Source of the DNA: Shewanella mesophila
GTDB lineage: Bacteria > Pseudomonadota > Gammaproteobacteria > Enterobacterales > Shewanellaceae
DNA length: 64,000 nucleotides
Reading direction: 5' to 3'
Assembly (NCBI RefSeq): GCF_019457515.1
Contig: NZ_CP080421.1
Coordinates: 1,798,001-1,862,000, forward strand
Shown here: positions 7,927-16,997 of the stretch, one piece after another
Layout of the letters: the number at the start of each line of letters is the position of its first letter
How positions within the stretch are numbered: the stretch's first letter is position 1
The notes under the pieces: model-generated
What the model saw: only the letters and a program-made list of their open reading frames with translations
What the model was told of the DNA's origin: nothing
The model's database searches: none
Translations under genes and position numbers: made by a program

Positions 7927-10203
7927 ATGGATAAGCTCATTTTTTACGTGCCAACGATGAATTGTGCCAGCTGTGTGGCAAAAATCACCAAGGCGATGGA
8001 CGCAATAGTGCCGTCCGATAGTCAAAGTATCGAGACCATGGTTAATCTCGCCGATAAGCAAGTGATTGTGACTGGGGTTGATGATGCTGACATGGTCGCC
8101 AAGGTGCTCGATAGGGCTGGATATCCAGGTAAGCAGGTCATAGATCAGCAGCTGGCGATAACCCAGCGCCAAGAGAATGAGCACAAAGAGTACCGTAAAA
8201 GGTTGTTGCAATCGATAGCGGCGTTAGCTGTTGGTATTCCTATGATGTTATGGGGAATATTGGGTAATGAGATGATGGTCAATACTTCAGGTCAACAGTT
8301 GGCTTGGGGAGCGATGGGACTTATTACACTCTTGCTGATGGTGTTTACGGGCGGGCATTTTTATCAAGGTATGTACAGTGCGCTTAAGGCAAAAAGTGCC
8401 AATATGGACACGCTTATTGTTTTGGGTACCAGTACTGCTTGGCTCTACTCCATGATGGTGGTCCTTATACCTCAGTGGTTTCCACAAGAGACCCGTCATG
8501 TCTATTTCGAAGCGAGCGTGATGATCTTAGGTTTGATTAACTTAGGCCATGGGATGGAGTTGCGTGCGCGTGGTAAAACCAGCGAGGCAGTGAGTAAGCT
8601 TATTGGCCTGCAGCCAACCAGTGCGGTTCGGGTTAGCGATAATGGTGACGAAACAGTTGATATCAAACAGATTAACATTGGCGATAGGTTGCGTTTAAAG
8701 CCTGGGGATAGAGTGGCACTCGATGGCAGGGTAACTGAAGGCGATGCGTTGATTAATGAGGCGATGCTGACTGGAGAGCCTGTACCTGTGAATAAAAATC
8801 CAGGTGATAGCTTAAGTGCTGGGACGGTAAGTGAAAATGGTAGCCTGATTTATCAAGTGATCGCCAGTCATCAAGAGACTAAATTGGCCAAAATTATTGC
8901 GTTAGTGCAGCAGGCGCAAACCTCTAAACTGCCGATAGGGCGCCTTACCGATCAGATAGCCGCGTATTTCGTACCAGCTGTGGTGATTATCGCTATTGTG
9001 GCCTCTGCAACTTGGTTTTTCATCGGCCCTGCGCCGCAGTTGAGTCACGCGCTAGTGGTGCTAACTTCAGTGCTTATCATCGCCTGTCCCTGCGCATTAG
9101 GTCTGGCGACACCTATGTCTATCATGGTGGCAGTCGGCCGCGCGGCGCAGATAGGTGTGCTGCTTAAAAATGGTGAAGCGCTGCAAACCGCGAGTAAAGT
9201 CACGACTGTTATATTAGATAAAACCGGCACCATCACAGAGGGAAAACCTGCGGTAACCGATGTGGTTAACCTCTCTGCTGATAAGTGTGGAGAGCAACTT
9301 GATGACAATAAACTGCTGGCGCTATTTGCCAGCGCTCAGCAGCGCTCCGAGCATCCTTTAGCCAGCGCAATATTAGCCTATGCAAGCGAGAAGGGATTGA
9401 GCCTGTACGAGCCTGAACACTTTACCAATATTAAGGGCCAAGGCATTAGCGCCGATATTGAGGGTTATGCCATTGTGGCGGGAAATGAGAAGCTGATGAC
9501 CGAAAAAGGGATTGACGGTTTAGACAGTGTCGCCTCCCTGGTCAATGAGTTAGCGGCGAAAGGTAAAACGCCGATCTATTTAGCCCTTGATGGACAGTTG
9601 GCCGCGATGGTGGCGGTGGCCGATCCGATAAAACCAGATGCTAAGGCCGCAATTACCGCAATGTTGACCCAAGGACTAAAAGTGGTGCTGCTCAGTGGAG
9701 ATAACAAGCATACCGCCAAAGCGGTGGCGAGTCAGGTGGGGATTATTGATGTCGTTGCAGAGGTTAGTCCCGAGCAAAAACAGCAGCTGGTGCTCGAGCG
9801 TAAGCAAGCTGGTGAAGTGGTGGCCATGGTTGGTGATGGCATTAACGATGCGCCAGCGCTTGCTGAGGCAAATGTGGGTATTGCGATGGGAAGCGGTACA
9901 GAGATCGCGATAGAAAGTGCCGATATCACCTTACTCTCCGAGCGCGTGATGACGTTAGCCGATACTTTCATATTGTCCAAAGCGGCCATGGTCAACATTA
10001 AACAAAATCTGTTTGGCGCCTTTATTTATAACACCTTAGGGATCCCAATTGCCGCAGGTGTACTGTTTCCTGTTACCGGATGGTTGTTGAGTCCTGTGGT
10101 TGCTGGCGCGGCCATGGCGCTTTCATCGCTAACCGTCGTCACTAACGCCAATCGCCTTAGAAGGGTAAAGCTGAGTGATTCTCAAGCTACTTTGACTAAA
10201 TAA
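7927..10203 (+). CDS. copA: Cu(I)-exporting P1B-type ATPase CopA
   Basis: A 758-residue inner-membrane pump that exports Cu(I) (and Ag(I)) from the cytosol. One N-terminal metal-binding domain is present with CASC at residues 13-16; E. coli CopA has two. Hydrophobic segments start near residue 95. The transmembrane metal-site motif IACPCALGLATP is seen, then the phosphorylation motif DKTGTITEGKP, the SEHPL motif of P1B pumps, and the hinge GDGINDAPAL. ATG is 7 bases after GAGGAAAG. Controlled by the adjacent CueR-type promoter. Confidence 0.95.
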   Translation: MDKLIFYVPTMNCASCVAKITKAMDAIVPSDSQSIETMVNLADKQVIVTGVDDADMVAKVLDRAGYPGKQVIDQQLAITQRQENEHKEYRKRLLQSIAALAVGIPMMLWGILGNEMMVNTSGQQLAWGAMGLITLLLMVFTGGHFYQGMYSALKAKSANMDTLIVLGTSTAWLYSMMVVLIPQWFPQETRHVYFEASVMILGLINLGHGMELRARGKTSEAVSKLIGLQPTSAVRVSDNGDETVDIKQINIGDRLRLKPGDRVALDGRVTEGDALINEAMLTGEPVPVNKNPGDSLSAGTVSENGSLIYQVIASHQETKLAKIIALVQQAQTSKLPIGRLTDQIAAYFVPAVVIIAIVASATWFFIGPAPQLSHALVVLTSVLIIACPCALGLATPMSIMVAVGRAAQIGVLLKNGEALQTASKVTTVILDKTGTITEGKPAVTDVVNLSADKCGEQLDDNKLLALFASAQQRSEHPLASAILAYASEKGLSLYEPEHFTNIKGQGISADIEGYAIVAGNEKLMTEKGIDGLDSVASLVNELAAKGKTPIYLALDGQLAAMVAVADPIKPDAKAAITAMLTQGLKVVLLSGDNKHTAKAVASQVGIIDVVAEVSPEQKQQLVLERKQAGEVVAMVGDGINDAPALAEANVGIAMGSGTEIAIESADITLLSERVMTLADTFILSKAAMVNIKQNLFGAFIYNTLGIPIAAGVLFPVTGWLLSPVVAGAAMALSSLTVVTNANRLRRVKLSDSQATLTK

Positions 10204-10411
10204 CTCGCGGCGTTGTCGTTAGCGCTTATCGTTTTAGCGCGAGTTAAAGTTGCTAAATTTAGCCTAAATCGCTATAGTAGCGCGCTTTAATTTGTCCTTT
10301 TTAGCGCGCTTTTTAATCAGGTGGTGATCGATAGGGTTTATACTATCGTTTGCTAGGTTAGATTTTGAGTAGCTAGCAGCGCTTCGCTTAACTAAATTTC
10401 GGAATTTCACA
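10201..10411. other. Intergenic region copA-ybiT with hairpin and short direct repeat
   Basis: Contains a 9-bp perfect inverted repeat (10201-10209 with 10238-10246) that includes the copA stop codon and could end copA transcription, although no T run follows. Two copies of TAGCGCGCTTT at 10278 and 10302 are 24 bases apart. A possible -10 TATACT lies at 10339-10344 ahead of ybiT. No gene seen. Confidence 0.45.
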
Positions 10412-12007
10412 TTGATCACTACAGCTAATATCACCATGCAGTTTGGCTCAAAGCCGCTGTTTGAAAACATCTCAGTTAAATTTGGCGGCGGCAATCGTTA
10501 CGGTCTTATCGGCGCTAATGGTTGTGGTAAGTCAACCTTTATGAAGATCTTAGGCGGAGAGCTTGAGCCAACCTCAGGCAACGTATCACTCGATGTCAAC
10601 GAGCGTCTGGGTAAATTGAGCCAGAACCAGTTTGGTTATGAAGAGTTTAATGTGGTTGATACCGTGATCATGGGACATGCTGAACTTTGGAAAGTCAAGC
10701 AAGAGCGTGACCGTATCTACTCTTTACCTGAAATGACCGAAGAAGATGGCATTAAAGTCGCTGAGCTTGAGATGGAATTTGCCGAGATGGACGGTTATAC
10801 CGCAGAGTCTCGCGCAGGTGAATTACTGTTAGGTGTGGGTATTCCGCTAGAGCAACACTTTGGCTTAATGAGCGAAATCGCTCCTGGTTTTAAGCTACGT
10901 GTGTTACTCGCTCAGGCACTATTTAGCGATCCTGATGTATTACTGCTCGATGAGCCTACCAACAACTTGGATATCGACACCATCCGTTGGTTGCAAGAGA
11001 TGCTTAATCAGCGTAACAGCACAATGATCATCATCTCCCATGATAGATATTTCTTAAACTCTGTGTGTACACATATGGCTGACTTGGATTACGGTGAACT
11101 ACGTGTTTATCCAGGTAACTACGATGAGTACATGATGGCGGCAAACCAAGCTCGTGAACGTCTGTTATCGGATAACGCTAAGAAGAAAGCGCAGATCTCT
11201 GAGCTTCAGGGCTTCGTTGCTCGTTTCTCTGCAAACGCTTCAAAAGCTAAGCAAGCGACTTCACGTGCTAAGCAGATCGATAAGATCAAACTTGAAGAGG
11301 TAAAAGCCTCTAGCCGGGTGAATCCATTTATTCGTTTCGAACAGGAAAAGAAACTGTTCCGTAATGCGTTAGTGGTTGAAGAGTTGAATAAAGGGTTCGA
11401 CCAAGGTCCTTTGTTCAAAGACTTCAATCTGATTGCCGAAGTGGGTGAGCGTATCGCGGTACTAGGTGAAAACGGTGTGGGTAAGACCACCATGTTACGG
11501 ACCCTTATTCATGATATTCCGCAAGATAGCGGTACTATCCAATGGTCTGAAAACTCTGCTATCGGTTATTACGCTCAGGATCATGAGTCAGATTTTGAAA
11601 ACGACATGACATTGTTCGATTGGATGAGCCAGTGGCGTAAACCAGAAGATGATGATCAGAGCGTTCGTGGTTATTTAGGCCGCATGCTATTTGGTTCTGA
11701 TGATATCAAGAAGTCTGTCAAAGTGCTATCTGGTGGTGAGAAGGGCCGCATGTTGTTTGGTAAGCTGATTATGCAAAAGCCAAACATCTTGGTCATGGAT
11801 GAGCCAACCAACCACTTGGATATGGAATCGATTGAATCGCTCAACAATGCGCTAGAGATGTATGAAGGCACATTGTTGTTTGTCAGTCACGACCGCGCAT
11901 TTGTATCATCACTAGCAACTCGCATTATCGAGATCACCGCCGATGGCGTAAACGATTTCAGAGGCACGTATGATGAGTTCCTGCGCAGCAAAGGCGTAGA
12001 TGCTTAA
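10412..12007 (+). CDS. ybiT: ABC-F ATPase YbiT
   Basis: A 531-residue soluble protein with two ATPase cassettes and no membrane segment, very close in sequence and length to E. coli YbiT (530). Walker A motifs are GANGCGKST and GENGVGKTT. Both halves have DEPTN Walker B boxes. The inter-domain linker (about residues 240-315) is rich in Lys/Ala/Arg, as in ribosome-binding ABC-F factors, and would reach toward the P-site tRNA. The start is TTG: homologues begin at this point and no better ATG exists. Monocistronic, ended by a strong terminator. Confidence 0.93.
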   Translation: MITTANITMQFGSKPLFENISVKFGGGNRYGLIGANGCGKSTFMKILGGELEPTSGNVSLDVNERLGKLSQNQFGYEEFNVVDTVIMGHAELWKVKQERDRIYSLPEMTEEDGIKVAELEMEFAEMDGYTAESRAGELLLGVGIPLEQHFGLMSEIAPGFKLRVLLAQALFSDPDVLLLDEPTNNLDIDTIRWLQEMLNQRNSTMIIISHDRYFLNSVCTHMADLDYGELRVYPGNYDEYMMAANQARERLLSDNAKKKAQISELQGFVARFSANASKAKQATSRAKQIDKIKLEEVKASSRVNPFIRFEQEKKLFRNALVVEELNKGFDQGPLFKDFNLIAEVGERIAVLGENGVGKTTMLRTLIHDIPQDSGTIQWSENSAIGYYAQDHESDFENDMTLFDWMSQWRKPEDDDQSVRGYLGRMLFGSDDIKKSVKVLSGGEKGRMLFGKLIMQKPNILVMDEPTNHLDMESIESLNNALEMYEGTLLFVSHDRAFVSSLATRIIEITADGVNDFRGTYDEFLRSKGVDA

Positions 12008-12034
12008 ATCTTAATCGCGCTCGCTAAATTAAAT

Positions 12035-12073
12035 AAAAAAGCCCAAGGCAGTTAATCTACCTTGGGCTTTTTG
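12035..12073. terminator. Bidirectional terminator between ybiT and the M17 aminopeptidase
   Basis: Perfect 13-bp stem (12036-12048 with 12060-12072), flanked by A-rich and T-rich arms, so it can serve both convergent genes. Confidence 0.88.
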
Positions 12074-12090
12074 TATCTGTCGCTAAATGG

Positions 12091-13452
12091 CTATTTAGCG
12101 AAGCGTTGATTTAGATATTTAAATACCGCACGAATACCGAATGCTTCACCGCCAATAGGGCGACCCGGCAATTTACGGTTATTCCATGCCATTACGTCAA
12201 AATGACTCCAGCTAATATCCTCATCGACAAATGCTTCAAGGTAGAGTGCAGCCGTGATAGCGCCGCCAAACGGCGTCTTACCGCAGTTGGCTAAATCGGC
12301 AATGTCACTACCTGTTTGATCAAAGTAAGGCTTGTGTAGCGGCATGCGCCAGACGGGATCTTCAACATCAAGGCCTGCGGCGGTTAAACCCGTGGCGACC
12401 TCATCATCATTGCTGAAAAAGCCGGGAAGTTCTGTACCCAAGGCGATACGCATAGCACCGGTTAAGGTGGCAAAATCGATGAGTAGCTCAGGCTTATCAT
12501 TGTTGGCCTCAGCAAGCGCATCACACAAGACTAAGCGGCCTTCGGCATCGGTATTATCAATCTCAACGGTCAGGCCTTTGCGAGTGGTGATCACATCTCC
12601 TGGACGGAATGCATTGGCAGACACCGCGTTTTCAACCGCAGGGACTAATACACGCAAGCGGATAGGCAGATTGCTGGCCATAATTTGATGGGCTAAGCCA
12701 ATTACGTGAGCGGCGCCGCCCATATCTTTCTTCATCAAGCGCATGCCTGCACCAGGTTTGAGATCTAGCCCGCCAGAGTCGAAGCAAACCCCTTTACCTA
12801 CGAGAGTGACTTTAGGGGCATCTTCATCACCCCAAGTTAAGTCGATAAGGCGTGGAAGGTTCTCACTGGCGCGTCCGACCATATGAATAGTCGGGTAATT
12901 TTTATCGATAAGCTCATCGCCTACGATCTGAGTGACGCTAGCGCCAAACTCATCGGCTAAGGCTTCCATGGTTTGTGCTAGATGCTGTGGCATCATGTCG
13001 GCGGCGGGGGTATTAACCAAATCTCGTACTATGGCGACCGAGCGAGTGAGCTTTAATGTTTGCTCTACTATGGTGTCGCTATTAATGACCAGTGTTGGAT
13101 ATTGCTTGTCATTTTGCTTATAGCGATCGAACTTATAGGCACCGAGTGCCCAGCTGAAAGCGGCAGTTTTGAGCTGCTCGTCACTGGCATCAAGATAGTA
13201 ATGATTCTCGGGTAACTCATTGACGATATCGCCGAAGATCCAATAAGAATCGATCTCCTTAGTAACATAAATAACCTGCGCAATTGCGCCGTCTGTGTTT
13301 GGAATAATACTCAGGCCTTTGCCGCTAAACTTAGTGTTGTTTAGCCAGTTTTGTTGCGGGGCAGGCTGTTTGGTTAGCCAAGTAGGGTAATCATGAGTCG
13401 CTATTATCGAAAGGGGGATCCCTTCAGTACCAGATAGAAGTAGTTGGGTCAT
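12091..13452 (-). CDS. M17 leucyl aminopeptidase family protein
   Basis: A 453-residue cytosolic metallo-aminopeptidase if started at the ATG complementary to 13450-13452; an in-frame ATG at 13485 would give 464. The C-terminal catalytic domain shows the metal-ligand segment LVGKGVCFDSGGLDLK, the MKKDMGGAA stretch, and the family signature NTDAEGRLVLCDAL. It should bind two divalent metals and remove N-terminal residues from peptides. It is shorter and more divergent than PepA, closer to the PepB-like or uncharacterised M17 branch. Neither candidate start has a strong ribosome binding site. Confidence 0.88.
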   Translation of the reverse strand: MTQLLLSGTEGIPLSIIATHDYPTWLTKQPAPQQNWLNNTKFSGKGLSIIPNTDGAIAQVIYVTKEIDSYWIFGDIVNELPENHYYLDASDEQLKTAAFSWALGAYKFDRYKQNDKQYPTLVINSDTIVEQTLKLTRSVAIVRDLVNTPAADMMPQHLAQTMEALADEFGASVTQIVGDELIDKNYPTIHMVGRASENLPRLIDLTWGDEDAPKVTLVGKGVCFDSGGLDLKPGAGMRLMKKDMGGAAHVIGLAHQIMASNLPIRLRVLVPAVENAVSANAFRPGDVITTRKGLTVEIDNTDAEGRLVLCDALAEANNDKPELLIDFATLTGAMRIALGTELPGFFSNDDEVATGLTAAGLDVEDPVWRMPLHKPYFDQTGSDIADLANCGKTPFGGAITAALYLEAFVDEDISWSHFDVMAWNNRKLPGRPIGGEAFGIRAVFKYLNQRFAK

Positions 13453-13533
13453 TGGGTACCATCTTATGTCAGTGTGTAAGGTCAAAAATTACCTAAGATT
13501 AGCATGCTGGGGTAGAGAGGTGAAAGCGATGAC

Positions 13534-13953
13534 TTATTTACTGCTGACTTTTTCAACAGTGCGTTTATGTTGTTGGGCCATGCGCCCAAGATGGGCTTTT
13601 CGCTCAGATAAGTTATTGAAAGAACTAGGAAGCACTTCGACGCCAACCCATTTACCTAGCTTGACCACCACTGGGATAGTAATGGGGGCGAATGGCAACA
13701 CCGCAAAGACACCAAGGCCCAGACCTTTGACAAGATCGGCAAGCTGCATATTCGCTAGCTTTAACTCCTCTTTACTCGCTTGTTTGCGACTATAGCGCTT
13801 ATAGGTGACCAACATATCTTTGGTTTCCTGTTTCTCCTGCGCTAAAGCGTCCTTGAGCACTAACATGTCACGTTTTAAACGCAGCCCAAAACGGCGACGA
13901 CTAATGCGTATCACTCTCAAAGGCGCTTTGTGTATTTTACGGTAAAATTTCAT
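13534..13953 (-). CDS. Small LETM1-like protein
   Basis: A 139-residue protein with a strongly basic N terminus (residues 1-30), a helical middle (KDALAQEKQETKDML) and a hydrophobic stretch around residues 75-105 rich in F-A-P-I-T-I-P. That stretch, followed by the LGVEVLPSSF-type sequence, resembles the core of LETM1-like domains, which in mitochondria are tied to ion balance and ribosome binding. The function in bacteria is not known. It lies behind the M17 gene on the same strand, 80 bases upstream of it. Confidence 0.7.
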   Translation of the reverse strand: MKFYRKIHKAPLRVIRISRRRFGLRLKRDMLVLKDALAQEKQETKDMLVTYKRYSRKQASKEELKLANMQLADLVKGLGLGVFAVLPFAPITIPVVVKLGKWVGVEVLPSSFNNLSERKAHLGRMAQQHKRTVEKVSSK

Positions 13954-14193
13954 GAGCTGATTGTCTCATAAGCCAGAGTGAAGACATATCTTTATATGTG
14001 AGCTTGTTACGCTTTTTTCGATATCAGCATCATGTCATTACTGATACAAGCTAGTCTCAGCGCATCGAGTAATACTTCATCTTATTTAGTGGAGTAGCTT
14101 TAGTTACGGATATTTGGATCTTAAGCGTACTCCAGTTAAACTTGGCCAAATTTAGGTATTTATTTTTACTGGGATATTAAAAAGGAACTGCTC

Positions 14194-15246
14194 ATGCCTC
14201 ATGGAATAGAAGCACTCTTGGATATCAAACTGCCAATTATTCAAGCGCCCATGGCGGGGGTTCAAGATAGTGAATTAGCAATAGCGGTTTGTCAAGCGGG
14301 GGCGTTGGGCTCCTTACCTTGTGCCATGTTAAATGCTGAGCAATTGCAACAACAAATTGGCCAGTTAAAGGCGGCGATCAATGGGCCTTTTAATCTCAAC
14401 TTTTTTTGTCATCAGATGCCAGAGGATAGTCCTGCGATTCAAGATAAGTGGCGCGCAAGGCTGCAAGGCTATTTCGACGAATTAGCCATACCTGATGAAC
14501 AGAAAAACAGCGCACCAACAAGAATGCCGTTTAGCCATGAGATTGCCGATGTGATTGAACCTTTCTCTCCGCCTATCATCAGTTTTCATTTTGGTTTACC
14601 CGAAAAAGCATTGATGAATCGCATAAAAGGCTGGGGGACAAAAGTCATCTCAACGGCGACCACTTTAGCTGAGGCCAAGTGGCTTCAACTAAACGGGGTT
14701 GATGCTATCATCGCTCAAGGTGTCGAGGCAGGCGGTCACAGGGGGATGTTTTTAACTGAGGATTTGAGCACACAAGTTGGATTGTTTAGCCTATTGGGTC
14801 AACTTAAAGGGCAAATAGAGGTGCCCATTATTGCCGCTGGCGGTATTGGTGATAGTGAGAGTGTACAAGCGGCCTTACTGCTTGGTGCCAGTGCGGTTCA
14901 GGTGGGCACGGCTTACCTATTGTGTCATCAAAGTAAAACTAGCCAGCTTCATCGTGATGCTCTGCAAAGTGAGAGGCGATACCATAGCGCATTAACGACA
15001 CTGTTTTCTGGCAAACCAGCAAGAGGAATCGTCAATCGAGTGATGCATGAACTGGGGCCACTTAATCCATTAGTGCCGCCATTCCCTTACGGTGGGGCGG
15101 ATATGGCGGTCTTACGTCAGTACGCTGAACGCATGGGTAAAGATGATTTTTCACCACTGTGGAGCGGTCAGAATCCCGATGCTTGTCAGTCTATTTGTGC
15201 CACCAAGCTGACCTATCAGTTAGCTGAAAATTTACGAGAGAATTAA
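14194..15246 (+). CDS. Nitronate monooxygenase-like FMN enzyme (2-nitropropane dioxygenase family)
   Basis: A 350-residue TIM-barrel flavoprotein. It begins with the family stretch LPIIQAPMAGVQ, has NLNFFCHQ near residue 70, and GVEAGGHRG with the conserved His of the active site. The FMN phosphate motif IIAAGGIGD and GASAVQVGTAYL follow. It would oxidise alkyl nitronates such as propionate 3-nitronate with O2. Family members also include quinone reductases, so the substrate is uncertain. AAAAAGGAA precedes the ATG. Single gene with its own terminator. Confidence 0.87.
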   Translation: MPHGIEALLDIKLPIIQAPMAGVQDSELAIAVCQAGALGSLPCAMLNAEQLQQQIGQLKAAINGPFNLNFFCHQMPEDSPAIQDKWRARLQGYFDELAIPDEQKNSAPTRMPFSHEIADVIEPFSPPIISFHFGLPEKALMNRIKGWGTKVISTATTLAEAKWLQLNGVDAIIAQGVEAGGHRGMFLTEDLSTQVGLFSLLGQLKGQIEVPIIAAGGIGDSESVQAALLLGASAVQVGTAYLLCHQSKTSQLHRDALQSERRYHSALTTLFSGKPARGIVNRVMHELGPLNPLVPPFPYGGADMAVLRQYAERMGKDDFSPLWSGQNPDACQSICATKLTYQLAENLREN

Positions 15247-15260
15247 GATTTTTAGATGAA

Positions 15261-15299
15261 AAAAACAGCCTGTTAGGAATTGCGAACAGGCTGTTTTTT
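15261..15299. terminator. Bidirectional terminator
   Basis: Perfect 14-bp stem (15261-15274 with 15285-15298), A-rich 5' arm and T-rich 3' arm, between the convergent nitronate monooxygenase-like gene and the chemoreceptor operon. Confidence 0.88.
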
Positions 15300-15320
15300 A
15301 GCGATAAGAGTTTCTTCTAA

Positions 15321-15716
15321 TTATGGTTTAAGAATGACTTTTACTGTGTCATCTAGATCGGCTTCATCTATATAACCAATAGCATTGGGATTTGCTGCAA
15401 TCGTTGATTTCATTGCAGAGGCACTACTAAGTGTTGCAGGAGGGTTTCCTTTACCAGTAAATACCTGTTTGGACCAAAAAGCCTTCAACTGAGAGTCTGA
15501 TTTGCCCGTTACTTTACTGTGAAACTCTGAACGCGCGGGATTTCCTTCCTCGAGTTCGTAGACTGTCGCAGAGGATGCGCCTTTACCTAAAAATGCTTTC
15601 TTAGCTTCAGATGCGGAAATATCACTGGCCCCTGGAGCACCAATAACAACAACTGCAGCCTCTGCCGACATGGCAACAGCAAGACTAAGCGCGATAATTG
15701 ATAATATATTTTTCAT
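15321..15716 (-). CDS. Small periplasmic phosphate-binding-protein-like domain protein
   Basis: A 131-residue secreted protein: signal peptide to about residue 20 (AMSAEA), then a domain that looks like half of a PstS-type substrate-binding protein. Family-like features are SASEAKKAFLGK, a FHSKVTG stretch with SDSQLKAFWSK, and the late NPNAIGYIDEADLDD segment, which matches the GAIGY motif of phosphate-binding proteins. It cannot form a full two-lobed binding protein alone. It is the last gene of an operon behind a porin and a chemoreceptor (11-base gap), so a role as a periplasmic ligand-sensing partner is inferred. Confidence 0.8.
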   Translation of the reverse strand: MKNILSIIALSLAVAMSAEAAVVVIGAPGASDISASEAKKAFLGKGASSATVYELEEGNPARSEFHSKVTGKSDSQLKAFWSKQVFTGKGNPPATLSSASAMKSTIAANPNAIGYIDEADLDDTVKVILKP

Positions 15717-15727
15717 TATTGCGCTCC

Positions 15728-16960
15728 TTAAAATACGACATCAAACTTAACGGTATACACCGTTACGTCATCATATTGCTGAAGAATGTTACTTTGGAAA
15801 CCTCCAGATGTGTCACCGAAGTCGTTTGCATAGGTAACATCGAATTTAAGTGCCAGATTATCGAGTGCATCCCAACGAAGGCCAGCACTATAAGCCGTTC
15901 GTTGACCATTGAATATTGCGGCAATCAATGCACTTTGTGCATCAACAACCACTCTTTCATTATCATCTTGTGACTCATAGTAAGCCGCCGTAATGTAGGG
16001 TGTAAATGCATTGATACGATAACCGAGAGTAACGTAACCTGAATCTACATCGGTATATTTGCCATCGACCTCACTGCGAGTCCACTCGGTGATAGCTAAG
16101 AATTGTCCGTTGTCATAACTTGCACCAACACCACTAAAGGTTGCTTTTTCATTGTCGAGTGTCAGTAATGTTAACTGAGCATCGATTTCAATAGGAAGAC
16201 CTGATGAGGGATCTTGTGATGGAATTTTTATCGTTCTTGAGATTGAACCATCTAATGTTGTTTGTCCATATACTGCACGTAATGTCCAGGTTTCATCAGT
16301 CCACATCACATTTGCACCTATGATGTTTTTGATGTCGGTATTATCTTCTTCTGATTCGCCCCCAAAGGCTTGTATCGTCAGCGTCGAATCATCAAATTCA
16401 ACATCATAGCTGACATCGCCACCGATGTAAGTCGTGAAGGGGACAGCTCCATAAACTTCTTCAGGAGGCCGGGCGAAAGGTTGAGCGTATCCAACGTCTA
16501 GGTAATCTGAGTACATAAATAATGGAACACGTAGTTTGCCCCCTCGTATCTGCACACCGTTGTTAAATCGGTGAGAAACGTATGCCCACTCTGCTTCAAC
16601 ATCCCAGTCGTTTTCACCTTTCATCATCAGTTGCATGACAGCCTGAGTTTGGTCACTGATACTGAAGGTTGCTTGAAATCCTAATTTACTCTCTTCACTA
16701 AAGTCAGCGGAAGTACTTGTGCCTAAGTAGCCAGAGTTATTGTCGGCAGTGACGTAGGCACCGCTCATGAAGCCATTAAATGTAAAGCTGTCAGTTAAAC
16801 TTGCCGTTTGTTGTTTTTGTAAGTCTCTTACTTGTTGCTCTAGCTGCGCTATTCTCTCTTCTGTTGCTTCATCAGCTAACACTTGTGACGGTAGCAGGAC
16901 GGCTGTAATAGCGAGTGGTAAAGCTTTTAGCGCGAAATGTAACGGGTGTCGTATGTGCAT
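15728..16960 (-). CDS. Outer-membrane porin-like protein with N-terminal coiled coil
   Basis: A 410-residue outer-membrane beta-barrel protein. Signal peptide to about residue 29 (LLPSQVLA), then a short heptad-like coiled coil (ATEERIAQLEQQVRDLQKQ) of the kind that trimerises phosphate-selective and related porins. The remainder alternates amphipathic strands and acidic loops and ends in V-V-F with a terminal aromatic residue, as barrels do. It lies between chemoreceptor and binding-protein genes, so it probably passes the same small solute. The solute itself cannot be read from the sequence. Confidence 0.82.
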   Translation of the reverse strand: MHIRHPLHFALKALPLAITAVLLPSQVLADEATEERIAQLEQQVRDLQKQQTASLTDSFTFNGFMSGAYVTADNNSGYLGTSTSADFSEESKLGFQATFSISDQTQAVMQLMMKGENDWDVEAEWAYVSHRFNNGVQIRGGKLRVPLFMYSDYLDVGYAQPFARPPEEVYGAVPFTTYIGGDVSYDVEFDDSTLTIQAFGGESEEDNTDIKNIIGANVMWTDETWTLRAVYGQTTLDGSISRTIKIPSQDPSSGLPIEIDAQLTLLTLDNEKATFSGVGASYDNGQFLAITEWTRSEVDGKYTDVDSGYVTLGYRINAFTPYITAAYYESQDDNERVVVDAQSALIAAIFNGQRTAYSAGLRWDALDNLALKFDVTYANDFGDTSGGFQSNILQQYDDVTVYTVKFDVVF

Positions 16961-16997
16961 TTTATTTCCCTCGATAAGGTCTTTTTAGAATAAATAG

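Noticed and set aside
10278..10316. Direct repeats TAGCGCGCTTT as a CRISPR or iteron array
   Set aside because: Only two copies and not regularly extended.
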